From the NCBI RefSeq assembly GCF_003568845.1, contig NZ_CP030126.1, positions 2,835,501 through 2,899,500 of the forward strand: 64,000 nucleotides of DNA, given 5' to 3'. Shown here in pieces: positions 38,166 to 48,779 of this stretch (its first letter is position 1; each line of letters starts with the position of its first letter). A model generated the notes under the pieces. The model saw only the letters and a program-made list of their open reading frames with translations. It made no database searches and had not been told where the DNA came from. The stretch is from Indioceanicola profundi (lineage in GTDB: Bacteria > Pseudomonadota > Alphaproteobacteria > Azospirillales > Azospirillaceae). The position numbers were made by a program, and so were the translations under genes.

Positions 38166-38278
38166 AGTGACGCATAATCGACGAATGCTGACGCATAAAG
38201 CGCGAATGAGAGTGACAGAGCACCGCATCCTGTCTTGATAATCAAGGTGCGGGTCGGGTTCGTCCTTTATGCGTCACT
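38166..38278. repeat. Iteron-like TGACGCATAA repeats downstream of gyrB
   Basis: TGACGCATAA occurs directly at 38168 and 38189 (21 bases apart, two helical turns) and inverted at 38267-38276. TGACGCATAAAG (38189-38200) and CTTTATGCGTCA (38265-38276) are a perfect 12-bp pair. The palindrome CTTGATAATCAAG (38234-38246) lies between. Could be a protein-binding array, a recombination site or the gyrB 3-prime end structure. Confidence 0.55.
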
Positions 38279-38329
38279 GGTGGTCTCGGCAGTGCCTGTA
38301 ATGATCCGCCATTTGCCGCCTAACCGGTC

Positions 38330-38587
38330 CTAAGCCGTACCGGGCAGCTCGTCACCTTCCTGGGGCGGTTCTCCGCCCTGGCGGGTCAGCAGCTTCCTGA
38401 AGGCGTCACGGTCCCCGCGTCCTCGGCGTTCCTCGAAGAAGGCGGCGGTTCTCAGGGCAGCCAGCTTCTCGGCCACGGCGGTCGCGACGAACTGGTTCAG
38501 GCTTGTTCCGTCTTCAGCGGCTACGCGTTCCGCCTCGGCCTTCACCGAGGCCGGGAGGCGTATCGGGTAAGTGGACATCTTGCTCAT
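38330..38587 (-). CDS. Ribbon-helix-helix (HicB/CopG-like) antitoxin
   Basis: An 85-residue protein whose first 45 residues (STYPIRLPASVKAEAERVAAEDGTSLNQFVATAVAEKLAAL) form the ribbon-helix-helix DNA-binding fold of Arc/CopG/HicB C-terminal type. A charged tail follows. Its ATG overlaps the stop of an upstream PIN-domain remnant as ATGA, the arrangement of PIN toxin/RHH antitoxin pairs. The toxin partner is truncated, so this is an orphan antitoxin. Confidence 0.8.
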   Translation of the reverse strand: MSKMSTYPIRLPASVKAEAERVAAEDGTSLNQFVATAVAEKLAALRTAAFFEERRGRGDRDAFRKLLTRQGGEPPQEGDELPGTA

Positions 38588-38739
38588 AGCCGTATCCTCT
38601 CCAATGCCTCGCCAGGCCGCAGCACCGGCAGGGCGAAGCGTTCCGCCGCCGGCAGAAAGTGGCGATGGTTGAATGACACCAGGGCGTCCGCCCGCCCGTT
38701 CACGGCAGCTTCCAGCACGATCTCATCATGTTGGCGCCA
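38584..38739 (-). pseudogene. C-terminal remnant of a PIN-domain toxin
   Basis: The last 51 codons of a PIN_3-type ribonuclease remain: DEIVLEAAVNGRADALVSFN then HFLPAAERF and PVLRPGEALERI. The ADALVSFN stretch carries one acidic residue of the PIN active site. There is no start codon or N-terminal domain: one base to the right lies the stop codon of the SDR gene, so the 5-prime end was lost at that junction. It stays in frame and overlaps the antitoxin start. Confidence 0.75.
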
Positions 38740-38740
38740 G

Positions 38741-39490
38741 CTACAGCCCCCCGGACACCCGCAGCACCGCCCCGGTCACATAGGACGCCTCCGCGGAGAG
38801 CAGCCAGAGCACGGCGTTGGCGATTTCCTCCGGTTCGGCGATGCGGCCCATCGGCACGCGGGAGACGACGCGGGCCGGGCGGTTCGGCTCGCCGGCGGCT
38901 TCGTGGATGTCGGTATAAGCGGTGCCCGGCGCCACGGCGGCGACCCTGATGCCGGCCGGGGCCACCTCCTTCGCCAGGCCGATGGTGAAGGCCTCCACCG
39001 CGGCCTTGGTGGCGGCGTAGTGGACATATTCGCCCGGCGCGCCGAGGGTGGAGGCGATGGAGGAGATGTTCACCATGCGGCCGGGAATCCCGGCGGCCTC
39101 CCAGCGGCGGATGGCCTCCTGTGCCGCGTACATGGTGCCCAGCACATTGGTGTCGAGGGTGCTGCGCAGCATCGCCGGGTCGGCGTCCCGGAAGCGGCCG
39201 ATGCGGCCCGTGATCCCGGCATTGTTGACCAGGGCGGTCGCGGGGCCGAGCGCGGCCTCCGCCGCGTCGAAGAACCGTGCGGCGAAATCCGGGTCCGCCA
39301 CATCCCCCTGGACGGCATGGGCCCTGTGGCCGGCCTGGTCCAGCTCGGCAACCAGCCGGGCGGCGGCATCGCCGTTGCGCACATAGCTGAAGCCGACGGC
39401 GTAACCGTCCCGCGCCGCCTTCCTGACGATCGCGGCGCCGATCCCGCGGCTGCCGCCGGTCACCAAGAGAACATCCGGCCCTGTGAGCAT
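38741..39490 (-). CDS. Short-chain dehydrogenase/reductase, glucose dehydrogenase/FabG-like
   Basis: A 249-residue classical SDR: cofactor loop TGGSRGIG (11-18), NNAG (89-92), catalytic Ser144 in NISSIAS, Tyr158 and Lys162 in YAATK. VSYVRNGDAAARL after strand 2, with a basic residue, suggests NADPH preference. The substrate is unknown. Its stop lies one base from the truncated PIN toxin, indicating that this gene or its flank arrived by recombination. Confidence 0.88.
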   Translation of the reverse strand: MLTGPDVLLVTGGSRGIGAAIVRKAARDGYAVGFSYVRNGDAAARLVAELDQAGHRAHAVQGDVADPDFAARFFDAAEAALGPATALVNNAGITGRIGRFRDADPAMLRSTLDTNVLGTMYAAQEAIRRWEAAGIPGRMVNISSIASTLGAPGEYVHYAATKAAVEAFTIGLAKEVAPAGIRVAAVAPGTAYTDIHEAAGEPNRPARVVSRVPMGRIAEPEEIANAVLWLLSAEASYVTGAVLRVSGGL

Positions 39491-39608
39491 GGGAAGCCTC
39501 CTCCGATCCGGAACCTTGCCGGGCGATCATAGCGGCATCGGCAGTCCGCCCGGAACCTGCGCCGGGTAATGGCACCTGCGGGCCGGGCGCATATGTCGGC
39601 GGGGTGCG

Positions 39609-40544
39609 TCAGGCCCCCTTGCCGGCCCGCCGCGCTGCCAGCCCGATGCCCACGGCGATCAGGCCGATGCCCAGCCCGTGGTGGAGCTGGGGCGTCTCCC
39701 CCAGCAGGAGCACGGCCAGGATGGTGCCGAAGACGGGGACGAGGTGGACGGCGAGGCCGGCCGTGTTCGCGCCGAGCAGCGCCACCGCCCGGTTGAAGCT
39801 GAGATAGGCCAGGATCGAGGGGAACACCGCCACATAGGCAATGGCCAGGGCCGAGGTGGAGGTCAAAGGCAACGGACGGCCGGACAGGCTTTCCCACAGA
39901 TAGAAGGGCAGCAGCATGGCCGCCCCCAGCGCGAAGGTCGCGGCCACGAGGCTGAGGCCGTGCACCGCCGGGCGGCGGCGCAGCAAGGCCGTGTAGAGGG
40001 CGTAGCTGACGATGGCCACCAGCAGCCAGATATCGCCCCGGTTCAGCTCCAGCCGCGCCAGGGAGGCCGGGTCGCCGTGGGACACCAGGATCAGCGCCCC
40101 CGCCAGCGACACCGCGATGCCCAGCGCCTGCCGCCCGGTCACCGCCTCCCGGAACAGCAGGAAGGTCGCCCCCACCACCAGCACCGGCATGCTGGATTGC
40201 AGCATCACGATGTTCAGCGCGCTGGTGGTCTGCGCCGCGATGTAGAGCAGCGTATTGAAGGCCGTGATGCCGAGGGCGGAGAGCGCCAGCATGATCGGCC
40301 AGGCCTTCAGCATCGGGCGGATGTCGGCGCGCAGATGACGCCAGGCGAAGGGCAGCACGATCAGCACCGCCCCCACCCAGCGCCAGAAGGCCAGCGCCAC
40401 CGGCGGCACGTCCCCCGCCACGGCCCGCCCCACGATGGCGTTGCCGGCCCAGAACAGGCCGGGCAGGGTCATCAGCAGCCATGCCTGGTCGGCGATGCCC
40501 TTGCGGGCGGGCACCGTGCCCGTCGTCTCTGTGGAGTGGTCCAT
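39609..40544 (-). CDS. DMT-superfamily (EamA) transporter
   Basis: This 311-residue inner-membrane protein has ten helices made from two EamA repeats (PGLFWAGNAIVGRAVAGDVPP-x-ALAFWRW opening the first, the second starting near WLLVAIVSYALYT). The typical PVFGTILAVLLLGE closes the second repeat. Members export amino acids or metabolites; the substrate is unknown. I chose the ATG at 40544 because the family N-terminus starts soon after; the frame is open upstream but that part is arginine-rich and non-protein-like. Confidence 0.85.
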   Translation of the reverse strand: MDHSTETTGTVPARKGIADQAWLLMTLPGLFWAGNAIVGRAVAGDVPPVALAFWRWVGAVLIVLPFAWRHLRADIRPMLKAWPIMLALSALGITAFNTLLYIAAQTTSALNIVMLQSSMPVLVVGATFLLFREAVTGRQALGIAVSLAGALILVSHGDPASLARLELNRGDIWLLVAIVSYALYTALLRRRPAVHGLSLVAATFALGAAMLLPFYLWESLSGRPLPLTSTSALAIAYVAVFPSILAYLSFNRAVALLGANTAGLAVHLVPVFGTILAVLLLGETPQLHHGLGIGLIAVGIGLAARRAGKGA

Positions 40545-41167
40545 GCCGGCCCCGTCATCGGTTCGGCCCTGGCGATGCCCGCCCGGCCGCCGCTTGTCAA
40601 CGGCCATGGTTCCCGTCCGGGCCCGGTGGCCCCATTCCTTGTGCAGCGCAGGAAGGAAAAAGCCGAATGTCCGAATTTCAGGCAGATTTTGCCAGTGGCG
40701 ATTAATTGTGCAGCAGGCCCGGTCATGATGGCTGGTGCGGGCAATGCCGACGGCAATATTCACCGCCCCGCCGCCTCCGCACCCGCCCCTATACCGCCAA
40801 ATCGCGCCTACGGATTAGGCAGAGGCAGAAGAGTATTGCGCGGACATCATGGTGCTTCATACGCCGAACCATGGCCGCGTTACGCCAAACCACAGACACC
40901 GCCGCCATCACGGCATGTAAACTTGCATTGCGCCAAGTATACTTAGCGCGACATCACGCATTATATTTGGAGCATCGCTTGCTCCCGCCCGTTTCCTCTT
41001 ATGAATACCGGGTCCAATTTGCAACAGTGCAAGCGATATATTTGAGTGATCGTTGACAGGCTGATAAGCCGCCCCCCTAAACTGCGCATGTGAAAAAGGC
41101 GCGTCGCAGATCCCGGCTACGGGACGGACGAACAGGCGCGCCGAACGGATGCAGGACAGGGGACTTC
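40545..41167. other. Long divergent intergenic region upstream of the TonB receptor
   Basis: 623 bases between the divergent EamA and TonB-receptor genes. The right part (40900-41060) is A/T-rich. It holds a 20-bp near-palindrome (40930-40949), a hairpin GGAGCA/TGCTCC (40969-40985), a smaller dyad TTGCA-ACAG-TGCAA (41019-41032) and TTGACA at 41053-41058, a possible -35. No coding sequence with protein character seen. Confidence 0.5.
40930..40949. promoter_or_regulatory. Candidate operator: 20-bp near-palindrome
   Basis: GCGCCAAGTATACTTAGCGC is symmetric at 18 of 20 positions and lies about 240 bases upstream of the TonB-receptor start, in an A/T-rich region. It has the form of a dimeric regulator site. 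No regulator gene is adjacent. Confidence 0.4.
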
Positions 41168-44100
41168 ATGATGCTGATGGTGAGTTCGGGCCGTCTTCGC
41201 CGCGCGGGGCTGCGCGCCGGCTTCCTGGCGGGGTGCTGCGGTGCAGCGATCCTGGCCGTTCCCGCGGTCGCGCAGGAGGCGCCGGCGGACGTTCCGCTGG
41301 AAGAGATCGTCGTCACCGGGTCGCGCATCGCCCGCCCGGAACTGGAGAGCCCGATCCCGGTCGTGGTCCTGACGGCGGAGCAGATGGCGCTGGAGGGTGA
41401 GACCAACGTCTCCGAGGCGCTGGACACCCTGCCGGCCCTGTCCAACTCCATCAGCAGCGAGCAGTCGGTTCTGGATGGCGCCGCGGTGGGCGTAGCGACG
41501 CTGGACCTGCGCGGGCTGGGCGTAGACCGCACGCTGGTGCTGGTCAATGGCCGGCGGCATGTGGCCGGCGTGCCCGGCTCCGCGGCCGTGGACATCAACT
41601 CCATCCCCGAGGCGCTGATCGAGCGGGTGGATGTGCTGACTGGCGGCGCTTCCGCCATCTATGGCGGCGATGCCGTCACGGGCGTGGTCAACTTCGTCCT
41701 GAAGCGGAATTTCGAGGGCGTCGAGGCCAGCGCCCAGATCACCGCGCCGGAGGAGGAGGGCGGCATCGTCCACACCTTCGACCTGACAATGGGCCGGAAT
41801 TTCGGGCCCGACGACCGCGCCAACCTGACGGCCAGCTTCAGCCACGCCTATGACGAGGGCGTCAGGGCCGGGGAGCGCGGCTTTTCCCGCAACCGCGGCC
41901 GGGCCGACGACTACCCCAACCCGGCCCTGTTCTTCCAACCCGGCGAGCTGACGCAGGAGATCATCGATGCCGGCTTCGCCATCGGCGATTCCATCCTGGA
42001 CGCGGTGGACGCCGGCCTGACCGTGCCCCAGTCGCTGATCGACCGCACGGAGGGCGCGCCCAGCCGCGTCATCCGCCGCCGGCCCACCTTCTCCATCTCC
42101 TCCTTCGACGGGCGCATCGGCTTCGGCAACGCCGATTCCTTCGATTACGGCGACCCGGCCTTCGACGCCTTCGTCGATCTGGACAATGACGGCAACCCCG
42201 ATTGCGCCGAGCCCACGGTGGAATCCAATGCCGGCTATGGCTGTCTGGTCTTCGATCCCGCGCTGAACAATGTGCGTCCGTTCCAGAACGGGGCGGCGGC
42301 GGGCGGCTTCAACCAGTTCGACAATCCCGACGGCGCCGGCAGCCAGGTGGACCGGGAAAGCATCATCCCGCGCAATGAGCGGCTGATCGGCAATCTGATG
42401 GGCAGCTACGAGGTCAGCCCCGCCTTCCGGCCCTTCTTCGAAGCCAAATTCGCCAGCGTCACCACCCATTATTATTCAAGCACGGGCGCGTTCAACGACG
42501 CGGTTCCGATCGCGCTCGACAATCCCTATCTGCCGACCGCCCTGCTGACCGAGATCAATGAGTTCCTGGCGGCCAACCCGGACTTCGACGCCTCCACCGC
42601 CAAGGTCACCGTTTCCCGAGACTTTCCGGAGCTGTCCGCACGGCCGAACCGGATCGAGCGCGAAACGATCCGCCTGGTCGGCGGCTTCGACGGCGAGTTC
42701 GACAATGGCTGGACCTATGAGCTGGCCGCCAACTGGGGCCAGACCAAAGAGGACTCATACGGCAATCAGCGCATCGAGGATCGCTTCTATGCCGCCGTGG
42801 ATGCGGTGCGCGATCCGGCGACCGGCAACATCGTCTGCCGCTCCAGCCTGACCGGCTCGCGGGAGCTGAGCGTATCCCCCTTCCCCTTCTATGCGGGGGA
42901 GATCAGCACCTTCGACCCGCTGGACGGGACCTGCCAGCCGCTGAACATCTTCGGCCAGGGCAACGCTTCGGCCGAGGCCATCGACTTCGTCGCCTATCAG
43001 CAGCATGACGAATCGACCATCGAGCAGTTCGTGCTGTCCGGCTTCCTGTCCGGCGACAGCGCCGCCCTGTTCGAGCTGCCGGGCGGGCCGCTGGCCTTCG
43101 CCATAGGCGGCGAGTACCGCGACGAGCAGAGCGAGTACATCCCGGACGAGCTGGCCGACACCGGCCTGCTGTTCGACAGCGACCCGGCCATCACCGAGGG
43201 CGGCTACGATGTCTGGGGCGTGTCGCTGGAGCTGAGCGCGCCGCTGCTGCGCGACCTGCCCTTCGTGCAGTTTCTGGCGGTGGACGGCGCCGTGCGATAC
43301 GACGAGTACAGCACCGATGTGGGCGGCGCCTGGACCTACAAGGTCGGCGGCACCTATCAGCCGGCGGACTTCCTCAGCATCCGCGGCGGCCTGAACCGCA
43401 CCATCCGCGCGCCCAACATCGCCGAGCTGTTCTCTCCCCTGTCATCGGCCTTCTTCCGCCCCGTCGATCCCTGCGACGCGAACGAGATCAACCAGGGTCC
43501 GGCCCCGGAGAACCGGCTGGCGAACTGCCGCGCCGATGGCATTCCGGAGGGCTATACCGACCCGCTCTCCGCCCGCTTCCGCGGCGAATCCGGCGGCAAT
43601 CCCGACCTGACGGAGGAGACCTCCGACTCCTGGACGGTGGGCGCGGTGTTCCAGCCGGACTTCGTTCCGGGCCTGACCGTGACCGTGGATTACTGGGACA
43701 TCACCATCGACGACGCCATCGTGGCGGTGAGCGCGCAGGACATCGTGGACGGCTGCTATGACGCGGACTCGCTGGAAAACCCGTTCTGCGACCTGATCGG
43801 CCGCAACCGGGAGTCCGGCTCCCCGCAGTTCCTGGGCCTGAACTTCCTGCGCCAGACCCAGGTGAATTTCGCCTCGCTGGAGGCGGCGGGCGTGGACTGG
43901 GATGTCCGCTACACCTTCGACCTGGCGGATATCGGCATCAATGACGACAGCAGCCTGACCCTGGGGGTGCGCGGCACCTACATGGACAAGCTGGTGCGCT
44001 ACGCCTCGGTGGCGAACCCCAACGCCGCCGACGACGAGCTGGGCGAGCTGGAGCGGCCGCAATGGGCGTTCAACACCAACGTCCAGTACCGCCGCGACCG

Positions 44101-44365
44101 CCTCACCCTGAACTGGTCCACCTTCTGGGAGGAGTCGACCTATCTGCGCGGCGTCGAGGCCGACGATTTCGAGCGCTTCGCCCCCTATGAGACGGGCAAC
44201 ACATGGGTTCACAACCTCTCGGCCGCGTTTGAACTGACCGAGCAGGTCCGCTTCATCGCCGGCGTGAACAACCTGACCGACGAGAAGCCGTTCCTGACCG
44301 AGTTCAGCATTCCGGTGTCGGCCCGCGGAAGGTCCTACTTCCTGCGGGCGACGGCCAGCTTCTAG
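41168..44365 (+). CDS. TonB-dependent outer-membrane receptor
   Basis: This is a 1065-residue receptor: a signal peptide (to about residue 36, ending VAQEA), TonB box and plug start EEIVVTGSRI (45-54), plug domain (ALDTLPALSN, LDLRGLGVDRTLVLVNGRRHV, GGASAIYGGDAVTGVVN), then a long 22-strand barrel ending FLRATASF with the terminal Phe needed for assembly. The layout (TGSRI, GGASAIYGADAV-like plug end) is that of the large Caulobacter/sphingomonad-type receptors for carbohydrates or other nutrients rather than siderophores. A GTG at 41090 would add 26 basic residues ahead of the signal peptide; the ATG at 41168 has an AGGGGA site. Followed by a terminator, so probably monocistronic. Ligand unknown. 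Confidence 0.93.
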   Translation: MMLMVSSGRLRRAGLRAGFLAGCCGAAILAVPAVAQEAPADVPLEEIVVTGSRIARPELESPIPVVVLTAEQMALEGETNVSEALDTLPALSNSISSEQSVLDGAAVGVATLDLRGLGVDRTLVLVNGRRHVAGVPGSAAVDINSIPEALIERVDVLTGGASAIYGGDAVTGVVNFVLKRNFEGVEASAQITAPEEEGGIVHTFDLTMGRNFGPDDRANLTASFSHAYDEGVRAGERGFSRNRGRADDYPNPALFFQPGELTQEIIDAGFAIGDSILDAVDAGLTVPQSLIDRTEGAPSRVIRRRPTFSISSFDGRIGFGNADSFDYGDPAFDAFVDLDNDGNPDCAEPTVESNAGYGCLVFDPALNNVRPFQNGAAAGGFNQFDNPDGAGSQVDRESIIPRNERLIGNLMGSYEVSPAFRPFFEAKFASVTTHYYSSTGAFNDAVPIALDNPYLPTALLTEINEFLAANPDFDASTAKVTVSRDFPELSARPNRIERETIRLVGGFDGEFDNGWTYELAANWGQTKEDSYGNQRIEDRFYAAVDAVRDPATGNIVCRSSLTGSRELSVSPFPFYAGEISTFDPLDGTCQPLNIFGQGNASAEAIDFVAYQQHDESTIEQFVLSGFLSGDSAALFELPGGPLAFAIGGEYRDEQSEYIPDELADTGLLFDSDPAITEGGYDVWGVSLELSAPLLRDLPFVQFLAVDGAVRYDEYSTDVGGAWTYKVGGTYQPADFLSIRGGLNRTIRAPNIAELFSPLSSAFFRPVDPCDANEINQGPAPENRLANCRADGIPEGYTDPLSARFRGESGGNPDLTEETSDSWTVGAVFQPDFVPGLTVTVDYWDITIDDAIVAVSAQDIVDGCYDADSLENPFCDLIGRNRESGSPQFLGLNFLRQTQVNFASLEAAGVDWDVRYTFDLADIGINDDSSLTLGVRGTYMDKLVRYASVANPNAADDELGELERPQWAFNTNVQYRRDRLTLNWSTFWEESTYLRGVEADDFERFAPYETGNTWVHNLSAAFELTEQVRFIAGVNNLTDEKPFLTEFSIPVSARGRSYFLRATASF

Positions 44366-44400
44366 CCGTTCAGCGTCGGGCCGGTCCGGCGCCGGAACAG

Positions 44401-44432
44401 GGACGGGGGGCCGTACGCTCCCCGTCCTTTTT
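44401..44432 (+). terminator. Intrinsic terminator after the TonB receptor
   Basis: GGACGGGG (44401-44408) and CCCCGTCC (44420-44427) form a stem followed by five T. Confidence 0.85.
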
Positions 44433-44524
44433 CATTGACCGTCGGGCGGATGGCCGCATCCGTTTGACCGGCCCGGTTCCTGTGCTACATCCCCCGCAGA
44501 CGCACGAGGCAAAGGCGGCAGGCG

Positions 44525-44836
44525 GTGGAGACGGATGCAGGCGTGACGGGAGCGGTTGAGCTGGCCGCCGGAAGCGGCGGGCTGGAGCTGGCGCTGCTGA
44601 TCCATGTGGCGCTGACCCTGCTGGCGCTGTGGCCGGCGGTGCGGCTGCTGCGCCGGGCGGGACTGCCGGCCGGGCATGCCGGCTGGCTGGCCCTTCCGGT
44701 GCTGGGCTGGGCGGTGTTCGCAGCATATCTGGCCTTTGCCAAATGGCCCAACCTGCCGCCGCGGCCGGAAAAGCTGCACCCCCGCGAGGCGCTGCGCCGC
44801 CAGCGCGAGACCCGCACTGCCGAGGAGGGAAGATAG
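44525..44836 (+). CDS. Small two-helix membrane protein (first of a related pair)
   Basis: This is a 103-residue protein with two hydrophobic segments (about 20-40 and 52-72), the second ending in LAFAKWP, followed by a charged tail. Its core layout (helix, short loop with RAGLPAGHAGW, helix, x-x-WP) is repeated in the next protein, whose loop reads KTGRNPLW and end reads AYMRWP, so the two look like distant paralogues. The frame could start at 44525 (GTG). Function unknown. Confidence 0.6.
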   Translation: METDAGVTGAVELAAGSGGLELALLIHVALTLLALWPAVRLLRRAGLPAGHAGWLALPVLGWAVFAAYLAFAKWPNLPPRPEKLHPREALRRQRETRTAEEGR

Positions 44837-44839
44837 GCC

Positions 44840-45076
44840 ATGCCGCGCTATGGCGACCTGACCGAGATGATGCTGTTCCTGCCGGGCTGGCTCAGCACGC
44901 TGGTGGCGGTGCTGGCCATCACCTGGACCGTCTGCATGGCGGGGCTTGTGCTGGGCAAGACCGGGCGCAATCCGCTCTGGGCCCTGCTGGTGTTCCTGTT
45001 CTTCCCGCTGCTGACCGCCGGCCTGTGGCTGCTGGCCTATATGCGCTGGCCGCGCCAGCAGCAGGGCGGGAACTAG
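44840..45076 (+). CDS. Small two-helix membrane protein (second of a related pair)
   Basis: A 78-residue protein with two helices (about 14-36 and 45-66) joined by GKTGRNPLW and ending MRWPRQQQGGN. It starts three bases after its neighbour stops, so the two are co-translated and may form a heteromeric membrane complex. No family name recognised. Confidence 0.65.
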   Translation: MPRYGDLTEMMLFLPGWLSTLVAVLAITWTVCMAGLVLGKTGRNPLWALLVFLFFPLLTAGLWLLAYMRWPRQQQGGN

Positions 45077-45115
45077 CCGTCCTGCCCGAACCGCCAGGGC
45101 CGGTGTTCATCCGGC

Positions 45116-45829
45116 ATGCGGTTCTTCCTTCTGTTCCTGCTGCTGCTCGCCGGCTGCGGCGCACTCGCCCTCCATCAGGGCTGGGCGCCGCCGCGCTGGA
45201 ATCCCTGGGCCGTGCCCGACCCGGCGGAACCGCCCGGCCTGTTCACCGGAATGCAGCTCCAGCGGCTTGACCGCGATCCCGCCCGCTGCCTGGCCTGGGT
45301 GGAGGCGGCCGGCATGCGGATCACCCCCGTGCCCGACCGGGAGACCGGCCCCGGCTGCGGATTCCAGGGGGCGGCGCGGATGGAGCGGAGCGAACGGGTG
45401 CGCTACAGCGCGCCCTTCACCGCCACCTGCCCCGTGCTGGCAGCACTGGCGATGTGGGAGCGCTGGACGCTGCAGCCCGCGGCGCGTGAGCTGCTGGGGG
45501 CGGAGGCGGAGACCATCCAGCATTATGGCACCTATGCCTGTCGCAATACCCGCACCGACCGCGGCCAGGGCCGGAATCGCAGCCAGCACGCCACCGCGAA
45601 CGCCATCGACATCGCCGCCGTCACGCTGGCGGACGGGCGCACGGTGCGTGTGGCGCGGGACTGGACCCGCACCGGCCCGGATGGGGAGTCGACGGCGGAG
45701 GCGCGCTTCCTGCACCGGCTGCGGGATGGGGCGTGCGACAGCTTCCGCGCAGTCCTGTCGCCGGACTACAACCGCGCCCATGCCGACCATCTGCATCTGG
45801 ATCTCGGCCGCTGGGGCGTCTGCCGCTGA
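45116..45829 (+). CDS. Extensin-like family lipoprotein
   Basis: A 237-residue protein with a lipoprotein signal (LLLLLAGC, lipobox cysteine at residue 14) and the bacterial extensin-like C-terminal domain: GCGFQGAARM, PFTATCPVLAALAMW, HYGTYACRN, SQHATANAIDIA and the final HADHLHLDLGRWGVC. The conserved SxHxxxxAxDI and HxDHxHxD histidine/aspartate pattern is like that of D-Ala-D-Ala (M15) metallopeptidases, so a peptidoglycan-related zinc hydrolase role is plausible but unproven for this family. Several cysteines suggest disulfides in the periplasm. Confidence 0.85.
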   Translation: MRFFLLFLLLLAGCGALALHQGWAPPRWNPWAVPDPAEPPGLFTGMQLQRLDRDPARCLAWVEAAGMRITPVPDRETGPGCGFQGAARMERSERVRYSAPFTATCPVLAALAMWERWTLQPAARELLGAEAETIQHYGTYACRNTRTDRGQGRNRSQHATANAIDIAAVTLADGRTVRVARDWTRTGPDGESTAEARFLHRLRDGACDSFRAVLSPDYNRAHADHLHLDLGRWGVCR

Positions 45830-45852
45830 CGCCCTGACGCCGCCCGGACCGG

Positions 45853-46569
45853 TCAGAAGGTGCGGCCGATGCCCAGGGTCAGGCGGTCGCCCACGCCGGA
45901 CAGGTCGGCATCGGACCAGAGCAGCTGCACTCTGCCGACATCCGGAATGGCATAGGAGATCGAAGCGCCCCAATCCACGAACTGCGGCACGGCCGTGTCG
46001 CCGAACTGGTGGCCGACCCAGCTGTCCAGCGCCAGCCCGTCGAGCTGCGGAACGTCGTAGCGCAGCCCGCCGCGCAGATAGAACTCGTCGCCCCGCCCGC
46101 CGAAATAGTCCGGCGACCAGTTGGCCCGCAGCCGCGGCGTGAACGCGCCCAATGTGCGTCTGATCGTGGCGCCGAATTCCAGGTAATCGTACTCGAACTC
46201 CTCCGGCACGCCTGGATAGATGTAATAGTAGGCATTGGTGTCCAGGCTGAAGCCCTGCACCTCGCCCGCCCAACCGGCATAGAAGCCGAACTCGCTGTTC
46301 GACTCGTCGTCCCCGAAATCCACATTGCCGCCATAAAGGCCGGCATAGGCGCCGCTGTCATGGGCAAGGTCCAGCGAGCCCAGGATGAAGGGCTTCCCGC
46401 CGGTGAAGCTCTGCCCCCGGCTGATATAGTCGGTGGCCAGCAGCACCGTCCCGGAGACGCTGAACTCCTCCGGCAGCGCCTGCGCCGCGGCGGCCGGCGG
46501 CAGGACGGCAAAAGCCGCGAAAGCGGCAAGGGACAGGGCGATGCGGGCGGAAGCGGGATGTGGGTGCAT
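45853..46569 (-). CDS. TorF-family putative porin
   Basis: A 238-residue outer-membrane protein with signal peptide (ending AAAQA) and the Gcw_chp/TorF signature: VSGTVLLATDYISRGQSFTGGKP, YAGLYGGNVDFGDDESNSEFGFYAG and YYYIYPGVPE, ending in GIGRTF with a terminal Phe for barrel assembly. Function in transport is inferred from the family only. It converges on the extensin-like gene; its promoter region faces the betT gene. Confidence 0.88.
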   Translation of the reverse strand: MHPHPASARIALSLAAFAAFAVLPPAAAAQALPEEFSVSGTVLLATDYISRGQSFTGGKPFILGSLDLAHDSGAYAGLYGGNVDFGDDESNSEFGFYAGWAGEVQGFSLDTNAYYYIYPGVPEEFEYDYLEFGATIRRTLGAFTPRLRANWSPDYFGGRGDEFYLRGGLRYDVPQLDGLALDSWVGHQFGDTAVPQFVDWGASISYAIPDVGRVQLLWSDADLSGVGDRLTLGIGRTF

Positions 46570-46739
46570 AAGAAATGGAACCGTTGTCAGCAGGATGATC
46601 CCGGCAGATGACGCCGGGTCCGACCAACATCTCTGCCAGCGATTGATCTCGCATAGATTTCGATCAGTACAGATTGTTGCGCGACGGGATCGGGCCGGAA
46701 CTGTTCCCCCAACCGCCCCATTCCGCTACAGTCACCGCC

Positions 46740-48734
<1,995 letters not shown>

Positions 48735-48742
48735 GGCTACGG

Positions 48743-48767
48743 GGCCGGCCGCGCCGAGCGGCCGGCC
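48743..48767. terminator. GC-rich hairpin between the convergent betT and usg genes
   Basis: GGCCGGCCGC (48743-48752) and GCGGCCGGCC (48758-48767) pair perfectly around five bases. There is no T-tract; it is placed as expected for a bidirectional terminator. Confidence 0.55.
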
Positions 48768-48779
48768 GGCCTTCCGGCA

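Noticed and set aside
38234-38246. CTTGATAATCAAG as an FNR box
   Set aside because: The half-sites are separated by one base instead of four, so FNR would not fit.
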